This document shows positions 25,938-34,778 of a DNA stretch of 64,000 nucleotides, piece by piece. Below the pieces are notes generated by a model. It had not been told where the DNA came from and did not search any database. It was given only the letters and a program-made list of their open reading frames with translations. Every line of letters begins with the position of its first letter. Position 1 is the stretch's first letter. Source of the stretch: an uncultured delta proteobacterium (GTDB lineage Bacteria > Myxococcota_A > Polyangia > Polyangiales > Polyangiaceae); the NCBI GenBank assembly GCA_903892415.1, contig CAITIQ010000574.1, forward strand, positions 1 to 64,000, read 5' to 3'. The translations under genes and the position numbers were made by a program.

Positions 25938-27101
25938 ATGAAAGCTCCCCTTCGGGTGCTTCATCTGACCCCGGCATTCGCACCCGCCTACCGATATGGC
26001 GGCCCCATTCGAAGTGTGGAGGGGCTGGTCAAGGAACTGGCCGTCGCCGGCGTCGACGTGCGCGTGCTCACCACCGACGCGGACGGCCCAAACCGATTGG
26101 CAATCCCTCGCGGCTGGCACGAGCGCGACGGCGTGCAGGTTCGCTACCTCCCCCGCCTCGCTCCACCGGATCTCGCGCCCGAGCTGCTGTGGCAGGCCGT
26201 GGTGGCCAGTCGAGCGTGCGACGTCGTGCATATAACGGCGCTGTTTTCGGTGCCGTCGGCGATCGGACTCGCGGCGGCCAGACTCGCTGGAGTCCCCGTC
26301 GTTTTTTCCCCGCGTGGAGCCCTCGAAGGAGCGGCGCTCGCGAGCGGAGGCATCAAACGCAAACAACTTTGGTTGCGTGCACTCAGACCACTGCTCGACA
26401 GGTGCGTTTTTCACGCCACCAGCGAGCAAGAACTCGAGTCGGTGCGGGCGGTGTTTGGTCCCGCGGTGCGCGCGTTCGTGATCCCCAACGGAACCGCGGT
26501 CGAGCCGGAGGCGACTTCAACCGAGCGCAAAGCCAAGCGCGCTCCACGACCGCAACTGGTAGTGGGCGCCTTGGGGCGCATTCACCCGATCAAAGCGCTG
26601 CACAAACTGATCGAGGCCGCAGCACTCCTCGACAAGCGCGGTCTTCCAATCGAGCTCCGGATCGCCGGGCCAGAGCATGTGCCTGAGTACGCGGACAAGC
26701 TGCGGCGCCAGGTCGCAGAGTTGGGACTCAAGAGCAGCGTCACCTTCTTGCCTGAGCTCCAAGGCGAGGCGAAGCTCGACTTCCTCGCTGACTGCGACCT
26801 GCTTTGTTTGTGCTCCGAGTCGGAGAACTTCGGCAACGTCGTAGTGGAGGCACTCTCGCTTTCCACGCCGGTGGTTGCCTCGCGCGGCACGCCTTGGCAG
26901 CTCCTTGCGACGCACGAATGCGGCGCGTGGGTGGATAACGCTCCTGCATCGCTTGCGCAGGCCCTCGCGGAGTTCGCCCAAGACCCGCAGCGCCTCGTTC
27001 GATGCGGTGAACGAGGCCGTGCCCTGGTTTTGCAGCAGTTCACCTGGCAGGCGGTGGCCGCGCGTATGATCGAGCAGTACCAGCGCGTCGCCGCCGACTG
27101 A
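25938..27101 (+). CDS. GT4-family glycosyltransferase, 387 aa
   Basis: ATG at 25938 starts directly before the Rossmann strand LRVLHLTPAF. GT-B features: a Gly-rich YGGPIRSVEGL loop, VVFSPRGALEG, the hinge IPNGTAVEP, VVGALGRIHPIKAL (start of the C-terminal domain) and the donor-binding SESENFGNVVVEAL (EX7E-type). It probably transfers a sugar from an activated nucleotide donor in the cytosol. The next gene is a GT2 enzyme on the same strand 39 bases downstream, so a polysaccharide or lipopolysaccharide assembly unit is likely. Confidence 0.92.
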   Translation: MKAPLRVLHLTPAFAPAYRYGGPIRSVEGLVKELAVAGVDVRVLTTDADGPNRLAIPRGWHERDGVQVRYLPRLAPPDLAPELLWQAVVASRACDVVHITALFSVPSAIGLAAARLAGVPVVFSPRGALEGAALASGGIKRKQLWLRALRPLLDRCVFHATSEQELESVRAVFGPAVRAFVIPNGTAVEPEATSTERKAKRAPRPQLVVGALGRIHPIKALHKLIEAAALLDKRGLPIELRIAGPEHVPEYADKLRRQVAELGLKSSVTFLPELQGEAKLDFLADCDLLCLCSESENFGNVVVEALSLSTPVVASRGTPWQLLATHECGAWVDNAPASLAQALAEFAQDPQRLVRCGERGRALVLQQFTWQAVAARMIEQYQRVAAD

Positions 27102-27140
27102 AGCTTTCAAGCCTGCTCCGCGCGCACTAGCATCCGCCGC

Positions 27141-27923
27141 ATGCCGCACAGCGCTGCAACTCGGATAACGCCCTTCGTCCTGACCCTCAACGAAGCGGAG
27201 AACCTCGGGCGCACATTGGAGAGCTTGCGCTGGGCCAGCAAGGTGGTCGTGGTCGACTCCGGCTCGACCGACACCACCGAGACCATCGCCCGCTCCTTCG
27301 GCAACGTGAGCTGGCATGTGCGGCGCTTCGACTCGTTTCAGGGCCAGTCGGAGTTCGCGCTCCATCACACCGGGATCGACAGCGAGTATGCGCTCGCGCT
27401 CGACGCCGATATGGCGCTCACCGACGCTTTGACGGCTGAGCTCGAGACCGCTTTTTTGCCCGGGGACTACGGCGGCGCGATGGTGCCCTTCGACTATCGC
27501 ATCCACGGACGTTCGCTGCTCGGGTCCATGTTGCGACCACAATTGCGACTGTTTCGGCGCGCGGAGGTGACCGTGGTGCAGGAGGGCCACGGACACAAAT
27601 TCTCGGTACCAGGTCGCATCTACAACTGCCGCGAGAAGCTCTCGCACGATGATCGCAAACCTCTCGAGCGCTGGGTCAACTCACAGGTCGGCTACTCGCG
27701 ACAAGAACGAAAGCGGATTCTGGAAACGCTCTCGCCAAGCGTGATGATGAGGTTGCGGCGCGCCGGGTTGATGCCGCTCATCGCTGGAAGCTACGCCTAT
27801 CTCAAAGCCGGCGGACCGCTCCGCGGCAACGCGGCCAAACACTACGCGTGGGAGCGTGTGATCTTCGAGTGCCTGTTGTCGATGCGCCTGATGGAAGCGG
27901 AGACCGAGCCGCCGAAGTCCTGA
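27141..27923 (+). CDS. GT2-family glycosyltransferase (WaaE/KdtX-like), 260 aa
   Basis: GT-A fold signs: LTLNEAENLGRTLESL, VVVDSGSTDTT and the metal-binding LALDADMAL. The C-terminal region FRRAEVTVVQEGHGHKF and LSHDDRKPLERWV is typical of the small WaaE/KdtX group that adds a hexose to the lipopolysaccharide core. No membrane helix is evident apart from a weak segment near residue 215. It follows the GT4 gene and precedes a convergent LolC/E-type gene. Confidence 0.9.
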   Translation: MPHSAATRITPFVLTLNEAENLGRTLESLRWASKVVVVDSGSTDTTETIARSFGNVSWHVRRFDSFQGQSEFALHHTGIDSEYALALDADMALTDALTAELETAFLPGDYGGAMVPFDYRIHGRSLLGSMLRPQLRLFRRAEVTVVQEGHGHKFSVPGRIYNCREKLSHDDRKPLERWVNSQVGYSRQERKRILETLSPSVMMRLRRAGLMPLIAGSYAYLKAGGPLRGNAAKHYAWERVIFECLLSMRLMEAETEPPKS

Positions 27924-27938
27924 GCTGAGCGTGGAGGC

Positions 27939-29735
27939 TCAGCCCTGATCGCGGAAGCCGTCAGCGGGTCGAATGTTGGCAGCGTAAAGGCTTGGGATGA
28001 TCGTCGCGAGCAGACACAAAGCCACGGAGATCGCCCCAGTGATCGCGAACTCTTGCCAACGCATCAACACTGGCAATTGCGAGATGAAGTAGACCTTGGG
28101 ATCGAGCGGGAACGCCCACGTCCTCAGGATCTGACAGTTCACGAAACCGAGCAGCAGCCCGAGCCCAGTGCCCAGCCCACCAATGAAGCCACCTTGGTAG
28201 AGGAAGATGCGAAGGATGCCGCCATCGCTCGCTCCCATGGCCTTGAGCACGCTGATCTCTCGCTTCTTATCGAGCACCACCATGATCAGAATGGCCACCA
28301 CGGCGAAGGCTGCGACCAAGATGATCAACGCCAGGACTGCGCTCATACCGATCTGCTGGATCAGCAACGCGGTGAACAGGCCGTGGTTGAGCTCCTTCCA
28401 GTCCATGATGCGGTAGGCCCCGGGCGGGAGAGCCTCGCGCACGGCTTCCACTACCGTGTCGGAGGCCTCGATGTCGGCGATCTTCATCTCGACGCCAGTG
28501 ACGGTGTCGCCCTCGTCGTAGAAGTGTTGGGCCTCGAACAAGTCGGTGTAAACGAGCTTCGAGTCGTATTGATCGAAGCCAGCCTCGAACATCGCCATCA
28601 CGCGGAAGCGCTTGGCGACAGGCGCCTTGATCGCCCCACCGGAGAACTGAAAGCCGATCGTTGGGGAGGTGATCGTGACGCAATCGCCGAGCTTCAGCTC
28701 GAGGTTGTCAGCCAGCGACACACCCACGACCACGCCGGGCAAAGTCTTGATCGCCTCCGGGTCCTCACACGGATCGGGCGGACCGAGCTCTTCAACGACC
28801 TCGTCGTCGTCTTCGGGAAGCACGCTCTTGAAGCCGCCTTCGGGAGTGATTGCTCCACCGGACTTCGGAATCGCTGCGGGCTCATCGGCCGGCTCGGCCG
28901 GCTCCTCATCACCAGGTTTGCTAGCTCCACTCGCAGGCTTGGCCGACGAGTCAGGTTGAACGGAAGGGCCCTTCTTCTCCGCGGCCGGCTTCTTGGCGTT
29001 CTTCGAACCTTGGGGCGCGAGTTCCGCCTCAGCTTTCGCTTTTTCTTCAGCGAGCTTCTTCTGAGCTTCGGCAAACCGCTTTTCCTCCTCAACGAGCCAA
29101 GCGGGAGCAAATCCGGAAGAGCCCGGCGGCGGGATGAAGGCGCCCGAACCAAGCGGCTTAGCCGACGGCACGACCAACTTGCCTTGCTCGTCTACCGAAG
29201 GGACCTCGACCTTGGGCGGAGGAGGCGTCGCGCCTGCGCGGCGCAGGCCCTCGAGCATGCTGATGCCACATGCAAGCTGAACCGGCTTTGGACACTCACC
29301 GGCCTCGCCACGAACGATGTGACGGGGCAAATCGAGCACAGGAGGAACGCTGGGATCCAAGCCCACGCCCAAGCTCGCCTGCGGGTCCACGCCCTTGACT
29401 AGAACGCCCGTCGCCGTCCGCTCACCGTGCGCGAGCATCATCGGGTTGATGCTGAAGGGAGCCACGTTCACGACGCCGGGGACGCTCTTCACGCGCTCCA
29501 TGATGTCGCGGTAGTTACGAAACTCCGTCGAGTGCTTCAGCACCAGGACGTGCGCGTTGACGCCCAACACCTTCTCGCGGAACTGCGCCTGAAAGCCGCC
29601 GGTAACGCTCATCACCGTAAGCAGGGCGGAGACGCCAATCACCACACCAAAAACGGCAATGGCGGTACCGACCGAAATGCTCGCGCGCTTCGATGCTCCG
29701 AGATAACGAACCGCAAGCGTCAGCGGGTAGCCCAT
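27939..29735 (-). CDS. LolC/LolE-type lipoprotein-releasing permease with large periplasmic insertion, 598 aa
   Basis: FtsX/LolC fold: first membrane helix about residues 22-42 ending in SVTGGFQ, a periplasmic domain, then three C-terminal helices with the KKREISVLKAMGAS cytoplasmic motif. LolC/E normally extracts lipoproteins from the inner membrane with LolD and has about 400 residues. Here residues about 145-330 are an extra low-complexity segment rich in Pro, Lys, Ala and Glu (including a short charged helical stretch EEKRFAEAQKKLAEEKAKAE) with four cysteines around its edges. The reading frame stays open and the fold continues normally afterwards. No lolD ATPase gene is adjacent. Confidence 0.9.
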   Translation of the reverse strand: MGYPLTLAVRYLGASKRASISVGTAIAVFGVVIGVSALLTVMSVTGGFQAQFREKVLGVNAHVLVLKHSTEFRNYRDIMERVKSVPGVVNVAPFSINPMMLAHGERTATGVLVKGVDPQASLGVGLDPSVPPVLDLPRHIVRGEAGECPKPVQLACGISMLEGLRRAGATPPPPKVEVPSVDEQGKLVVPSAKPLGSGAFIPPPGSSGFAPAWLVEEEKRFAEAQKKLAEEKAKAEAELAPQGSKNAKKPAAEKKGPSVQPDSSAKPASGASKPGDEEPAEPADEPAAIPKSGGAITPEGGFKSVLPEDDDEVVEELGPPDPCEDPEAIKTLPGVVVGVSLADNLELKLGDCVTITSPTIGFQFSGGAIKAPVAKRFRVMAMFEAGFDQYDSKLVYTDLFEAQHFYDEGDTVTGVEMKIADIEASDTVVEAVREALPPGAYRIMDWKELNHGLFTALLIQQIGMSAVLALIILVAAFAVVAILIMVVLDKKREISVLKAMGASDGGILRIFLYQGGFIGGLGTGLGLLLGFVNCQILRTWAFPLDPKVYFISQLPVLMRWQEFAITGAISVALCLLATIIPSLYAANIRPADGFRDQG

Positions 29736-29893
29736 TTCTCCGCTGTCTTTAGCAGACCTGGGCCGCCCTGCGACCCCCCGAGTTGATGACTCGTTCCGAG
29801 TTGAAGGCTGGTCATTATGGTTGCTCCGTCCACCTCCGGTGGAATCACGATTCTGTTGGGCAACTCTGGCAAGTTCGCTACGCTTGGCCGGCT

Positions 29894-31387
29894 ATGACAT
29901 TTCCGGGGCGGACGGGTCCTCCCACTCCTTACGCCGGCAGTTCGCCCGACCTCACGGGGCGCAACACCCTCACGCGTAAAAAGCACGCAGCCGCGTCGCG
30001 CGATGCCGATCCGTTGGTTGGCCAAACCATCGACGGGCGCTATTTGGTCGAGGGCGTTCTCGGAGAAGGCGGCATGGGCGTCGTCTATCAGGCCCGCCAC
30101 ACCGGGATCGACCGCAAGGTCGCGCTCAAAGTGCTGCGCTCGGAGTTCGCCAATGACCGGGAAATCCTCGAACGCTTCGTGCTCGAGGCGAAGACGGCCT
30201 CGTCCCTCGGCAATCCGCACATCGTCGACATCCTCGACTTCGGCCGCCTGACCGACGGCTCGACCTACTTCGCGATGGAGCACCTCGACGGCATCAGCCT
30301 GACCGAGGCCATCAATCAGCGTCTCAAGCCGGAGCGAATCGCACGCCTCGGTATCCAGGTTTGTGACGGGCTAGCGGCAGCGCACGCCCGCAACATCGTT
30401 CATCGCGACCTGAAGCCCGACAACATCTTCATCCTCAATCGGCAGGGTCAAGACTTCGTCAAGTTGTTGGATTTCGGCATCGCCAAGGTCTCCACCGACG
30501 CAACCCAGAAGCTGACGCGGGCAGGTGCCGTGTTTGGCACGCCCCACTACATGTCTCCCGAGCAAGCGGCCGGAACCACGGTGGATCACCGCGCCGACAT
30601 CTACGCGTTGGGCGTCATCCTTTACGAGATGGCCTCCGGCAAGTTGCCGTTTGATTCGGACAACTTCATGGGGATCCTCACGCAGCATATGTACAAGGCG
30701 CCCATTCCGATTCGGGCGCTGGTGAACAATTCGGATTGCCCTCCTGGCCTCGAGGCCATCGTACAAAAGTGCCTCGAGAAGCTGCCTGGCTCGCGCTACC
30801 AATCGGTGACCGCCCTCGCGGAAGACCTCAAGCTGCTGCTCGCCGGGCAGATCCCGCAGGCGGTCAACGAGCTACTCGGCAAGTCGAACCGGATTACCGG
30901 CCAGGTCGACTACTTCAAGCAAAACGGCCCCGCGCTGCAGATCGTCCCGGGCACGCCCCCTGAGAAGAAAAAGAGCAAGACCTCGGCCGTGCTGATTGGG
31001 CTGCTGGTTTGCTTGGCGGCTGCAGCAGCCGTCGGTGGCTTCATGGTCGTCAGACAACGTGCGGCGCAGCCGTCCGGTGCAGCTTCAACAGCAGCGCCCA
31101 CGAGCGCCCCCTCCGACGAGCCGACCTTGACTGCCACGCCAACCAGTACTGCAACTCCCACCGCACTCGAGACGGCAGCGCCCGTCGCCGTAAGCACGAC
31201 AGCTTCAGCGGTGGAGTCCGTCGCGTCGGTGGCGAATCCCTCGGTTGCGCCGCCGCCAACAGGTGCCGGATCCAAGCCAACGGCTGTAGCCAAACCCATG
31301 GGCCCCGCACCAACGGCCACCGCGCGCACGACCTCGGCGGACCCCTGGGAGGGGCCCGTCAAAATTTTCCGCGATAACCAACGGTGA
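29894..31387 (+). CDS. Transmembrane Ser/Thr protein kinase, 497 aa
   Basis: ATG at 29894 opens a Pro/Ser-rich leader before the kinase domain (about residues 50-315): GEGGMG loop near 58, Lys79, HRDLKPDN (HRD 170-172), DFG near 194, GTPHYMSPEQ, DIYALG. One membrane helix at about 365-385 is followed by a Thr/Ala/Pro-rich extracytoplasmic tail with no folded domain. All catalytic residues are canonical. Divergent from the LolC/E gene; its TGA overlaps the GTG of the CCA-adding enzyme (GTGA at 31384-31387), so the two are co-translated. Confidence 0.95.
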   Translation: MTFPGRTGPPTPYAGSSPDLTGRNTLTRKKHAAASRDADPLVGQTIDGRYLVEGVLGEGGMGVVYQARHTGIDRKVALKVLRSEFANDREILERFVLEAKTASSLGNPHIVDILDFGRLTDGSTYFAMEHLDGISLTEAINQRLKPERIARLGIQVCDGLAAAHARNIVHRDLKPDNIFILNRQGQDFVKLLDFGIAKVSTDATQKLTRAGAVFGTPHYMSPEQAAGTTVDHRADIYALGVILYEMASGKLPFDSDNFMGILTQHMYKAPIPIRALVNNSDCPPGLEAIVQKCLEKLPGSRYQSVTALAEDLKLLLAGQIPQAVNELLGKSNRITGQVDYFKQNGPALQIVPGTPPEKKKSKTSAVLIGLLVCLAAAAAVGGFMVVRQRAAQPSGAASTAAPTSAPSDEPTLTATPTSTATPTALETAAPVAVSTTASAVESVASVANPSVAPPPTGAGSKPTAVAKPMGPAPTATARTTSADPWEGPVKIFRDNQR

Positions 31388-32772
31388 GTTCCCTTCCCTT
31401 CAGCCTCAGTCCGCCCACGGTCCCACCGTCGGTCTTCAGCATCCTCGAGCGGCTTCGCGAGAAGGGGAAGTACGGCTGGATCGTCGGCGGTTGTGTTCGC
31501 GATTTGCTTCGTGGTCAGGTTCCCAAAGACTGGGACATCGCGACCAACGCCAGGCCCGAAGAGGTCGTGCGCATGTTCCCGCGGGTGATCGCCACCGGCC
31601 TCAAGCACGGCACGGTCACGGTGATGGATCGCGGCGTTGGCTACGAGGTCACCACCTTGCGCGGCGAGGGTGCGTACTCCGATGGTCGCAGACCAGACTC
31701 TGTATCGTTCGTCGAAGACATCCGTGAAGACCTCGCGCGACGTGATTTCACCTTCAACGCGATCGCGATCGATGGTCTAGGTGAGCGCCTGATCGATCCG
31801 TTTGGCGGCGCCGACGACCTCAAGGCGGGCCTGCTGCGCGCGGTCGGGGATGCCCGAGAACGTTTTGCCGAAGACGGTCTACGCGTGCTGCGTGCGGCGC
31901 GCTTCTCGGCGACGTTGGAGGTCACGATCGAGAGCGCCACCGAAGCCGCGATGGGCGACCCAACGTCTCTTGCGACCTTCAGAAAAGTGAGCGCCGAGCG
32001 AGTTCGCGACGAGTGGCAGAAGTCGATGAGCGCCAACAAGCCCAGCCGCGCGTTCGACGCCATGGCCCGCACCGGCATTCTCGAGGTGATCAGCCCCGAG
32101 CTCTGTGAGTCGCGCGGCTGTGAGCAAAACCGCTATCACGCCTACGATGTCTGGGGGCACGCCATGGCCTGTTTGGATGCCGCACCGAAGGACCCGACAT
32201 TGCGCGTAGCAGCGCTGTTGCATGACATCGGCAAGCCGCGCTCGCGCGCCTTCTCGCCCAAGACCAACGACTACACCTTCTACAATCACGAAGCGATCGG
32301 CGCGGAGATCGTTGATCCGCTCCTGCATAAACTGAAGTTCCCGAACGACGTACGCCAGCGCATCGTCAGCCTCGTGCGGCATCATCTGATTTGCTACACC
32401 AGTGATTGGTCGGACACAGCGGTGCGTCGCTGGCTCAAGCGAGTCGGGCTCGAGGTTGCGCCCCAGCTTTACGAGCTCGGCCGCGCAGACGCGCGAGGCA
32501 AGGGTCGCCCGGCCGAAGAGGATCTGCGCCACATCGACGAGCTCGAGGCTCGCGCGAAGGAGCTGCTAGCGTCAGGTGCTGCGCTATCGACGCGAGACCT
32601 CGCCATCTCGGGCCATGATCTGATGAAGGAGTTCTCGCTCAAGCCGGGCCCCGTGATCGGACGTGTCTTGGACGGGCTGCTCGAGCTGGTGCTGGAGTCG
32701 CCTGAACTCAATAACCGCGAGTCTCTACTCGGCGAAGCTGGCCGGCTGGCAGCGACATTAAAGCCGACATAG
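31384..32772 (+). CDS. cca: CCA tRNA nucleotidyltransferase with HD domain, 462 aa
   Basis: Class II nucleotidyltransferase: VGGCVRDLLRG, DWDIATNA (catalytic acid pair), GTVTVMD, RRDFTFNAIA, and the EDGLRVLRAARF and ERVRDEW helices that select ATP/CTP. The segment after DWDIATNA reads VRMFPRVIATGLKHGTV and lacks the GRRF-type element typical of poly(A) polymerases, favouring CCA addition to tRNA 3' ends. The C-terminal half has an HD-type motif LLHDIGKP, adding possible phosphatase activity. GTG start overlaps the kinase stop. Note that the tRNA gene in this window encodes its own CCA, so here the enzyme would act mainly in repair for that tRNA. Confidence 0.9.
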   Translation: MSSLPFSLSPPTVPPSVFSILERLREKGKYGWIVGGCVRDLLRGQVPKDWDIATNARPEEVVRMFPRVIATGLKHGTVTVMDRGVGYEVTTLRGEGAYSDGRRPDSVSFVEDIREDLARRDFTFNAIAIDGLGERLIDPFGGADDLKAGLLRAVGDARERFAEDGLRVLRAARFSATLEVTIESATEAAMGDPTSLATFRKVSAERVRDEWQKSMSANKPSRAFDAMARTGILEVISPELCESRGCEQNRYHAYDVWGHAMACLDAAPKDPTLRVAALLHDIGKPRSRAFSPKTNDYTFYNHEAIGAEIVDPLLHKLKFPNDVRQRIVSLVRHHLICYTSDWSDTAVRRWLKRVGLEVAPQLYELGRADARGKGRPAEEDLRHIDELEARAKELLASGAALSTRDLAISGHDLMKEFSLKPGPVIGRVLDGLLELVLESPELNNRESLLGEAGRLAATLKPT

Positions 32773-32855
32773 CGCGCGCTCGAATCACAAGCAGGGGAAG
32801 AGCCGTTCTCTAATTTTGCACTTCTCGCTTACAGCGCGACGTACGCTAGGGCGCA

Positions 32856-34702
32856 ATGGGAGCGGTGAAGGGCGACACGAAACGTGCGACCGAGCAACTC
32901 CCGTTGGAGTTAGGGAGCCCCGGACAGCGGCGAGCCCGACTCACTACCCAGATCCTCGTTGTACTGCTCGCGTCCCTGCCAATCACCGCTGTGCTTTCGC
33001 TGCTCGGGGAGGAGCGAAAGCCCCTCGTCACATTAGCTGTGTACGGCCCACTACGCTCATCGTGGGTGGCCTCTTGATGCTGGCACGCAAGGGCCAGGCT
33101 AAGTTTGCGGCCTGCGCGATCACCTTGTTTGCGTGGGCCATCGTGAGTGTGGTCGTTTGGTTCTCCGGTGGCATCGGGACACACGGCGTCTCGTACATCG
33201 CCGTCGCGATGATTGCAGGCACGGCACTCGGTGCGCGCGCTGGGCTCGCGGCAGGAGTGGTGTGCATCACGTCGACCGGTTTGGCGCTATTGGCCGAGCA
33301 TCAGCAGTGGTTGCCCGCCCCAAGCGTTCCAGTCGGCTCGGTGAGCAGCTTCATTGCCATTTCCTTCGCAATCGCCGTGGTGACGCTACTCCATCTCGCA
33401 GCCATCAGGCACATCGACACGGCGCTTGAAGCGAACAAGGTGGCGCTTCGCGAGCGCGAAGCCGCACGGGCGGAGAACGAGGCAAGGGCCGTGCGCGCCT
33501 TGGCGCTGGCGCAGTTCAGCCAAGAAGCGCTTACCGCGGCTTCCCCCCAGTCGCTCTTTGAGCACGCTGCTGCAACCATTGACGCAACGCTCGAGGAGAC
33601 CACGGCCTTCTTGGTTTCGCGCACGGCAGATGCCGAATGGCAGGTGAGTTCGCGCGGAAACCAAACGAGCCCTCTACGAATAGAGCTGCCGGATGTGGCA
33701 GTGCCGTTGACCTTCACCGACGATGCGCACCAGTCGCTGGCTCTCGCCAAGAACGGTTCGCTACCTCGCGGGACGGTGCTGATGGTCCCAATCCCGAGTC
33801 GACATGCCGAACGCCGCTGGCTTGGTATTGTTCGTCACGACGGTCACTCCGTCGAGGGCGACGAAGAGTTCCTGCAGGCCTTGGCTGGCCTCTTTGGGAG
33901 CGCCTTCGACCGCGCCCATGCCGAGGAGCGCGCCCTCAATGCGCAGAAGCTCGAGGTCATCGGACGGCTGTCTGGTGGGGTCGCTCACGACTTCAACAAC
34001 GTGCTCACCGCCATTTTGTCCGCGAGCTACGAGTTGCGTGAGCTTCATCCAGCGGCGGACAACGAGCTGGCGATCTTGGATGATCTCGATGGGGCGGTGC
34101 GCCGAGCGTCCCTCTTGACCAGGCAGCTCTTAGCCTTTGGTCGGAGAGAAGTAACGGCGCCCATCCCCATTGATCTGAGGCAACTTGTCTCGGAGCTGGC
34201 TCCGATGCTGCGTCGACTCGTCGGCTCGCATCACGCACTCACAGTCGAGCTGCCCAAAGAGGCGGTGACGGTACGCGGCAGTCTCAGTCAACTCGAGCAG
34301 GTGCTGCTCAATCTGGTGGTCAACGCTCGCGACTCCATGCCCGATGGTGGACCGATCCAAGTGACGCTCACAGTCACTGACGAACTCGTGACCCTCGCTG
34401 TGTCCGATGCTGGGTGCGGGATGGATGAGCACACGCAGCGCTACGCGTTTCAGCCTTTCTTCACCACGAAACGCGACGGGACCGGGCTTGGGCTTGCAAC
34501 CGTTGCGGATGTCGCGGATAAGCTGAAAGGCGCTGTCGAGCTCGAAAGCCGAGCGCAACAGGGAACCACCGTTCGCTTCAGCTTGCCGATCGCGACCGTA
34601 AGTACCGTGCGAAGGGCCTGGCCGGAGCCGACCTCGTTCGCTTCACGCTGCATGCCGTTGGGGAGGAGATCGACGCGATCGAGCATGCCGTACGCAAGGT
34701 GA
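32856..34702 (+). pseudogene. Hybrid sensor histidine kinase with frameshifted N-terminus (disrupted or sequence error)
   Basis: The kinase core is intact in one frame: five or so membrane helices from about 33060, a GAF-like region, H-box GGVAHDFNNVLTAI, N-box NLVVNARDSMPDGG, G boxes DAGCGMD and GTGLGL. The same frame upstream of about 33045 is meaningless Arg/Pro-rich sequence. A second frame starting with ATG at 32856 gives a believable N-terminus with a first helix LTTQILVVLLASLPITAVLSLL (in part) and then hits a stop at 33075. Joining the two near 33040-33050 (one base missing) restores a normal protein. Without a frameshift, translation could begin at GTG or TTG codons near 33060. Either a sequencing indel, a true mutation, or a recoding site. 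Confidence 0.7.
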
Positions 34703-34773
34703 TCCCTCAAGCGCGCCACATCGACATCGAGGTTTCCCGCGGGGACAAGACCCCTCCGTCGATCTCCGCCTAG
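34522..34773 (+). other. Out-of-frame coding remnant overlapping the 3' end of the histidine-kinase gene
   Basis: Past the G box, the kinase frame continues for ~35 odd Arg/Ser/Pro residues to its stop at 34702. A different frame, open from 34522 and stopping at TAG 34771-34773, reads ADLVRFTLHAVGEEIDAIEH and VIPQARHIDIEVSRGDK, which looks like genuine alternating strand and helix protein sequence. It has no start of its own. It may be the truncated 3' end of a lost gene (a cation-efflux-like C-terminal domain is one weak possibility) or the real end of the kinase after another frameshift. Confidence 0.45.
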
Positions 34774-34778
34774 AGCCG

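Noticed and set aside
28053..29402. 449-residue plus-strand open frame opposite the LolC/E gene
   Set aside because: His/Arg-rich shadow of a clearly real FtsX-family gene on the other strand.
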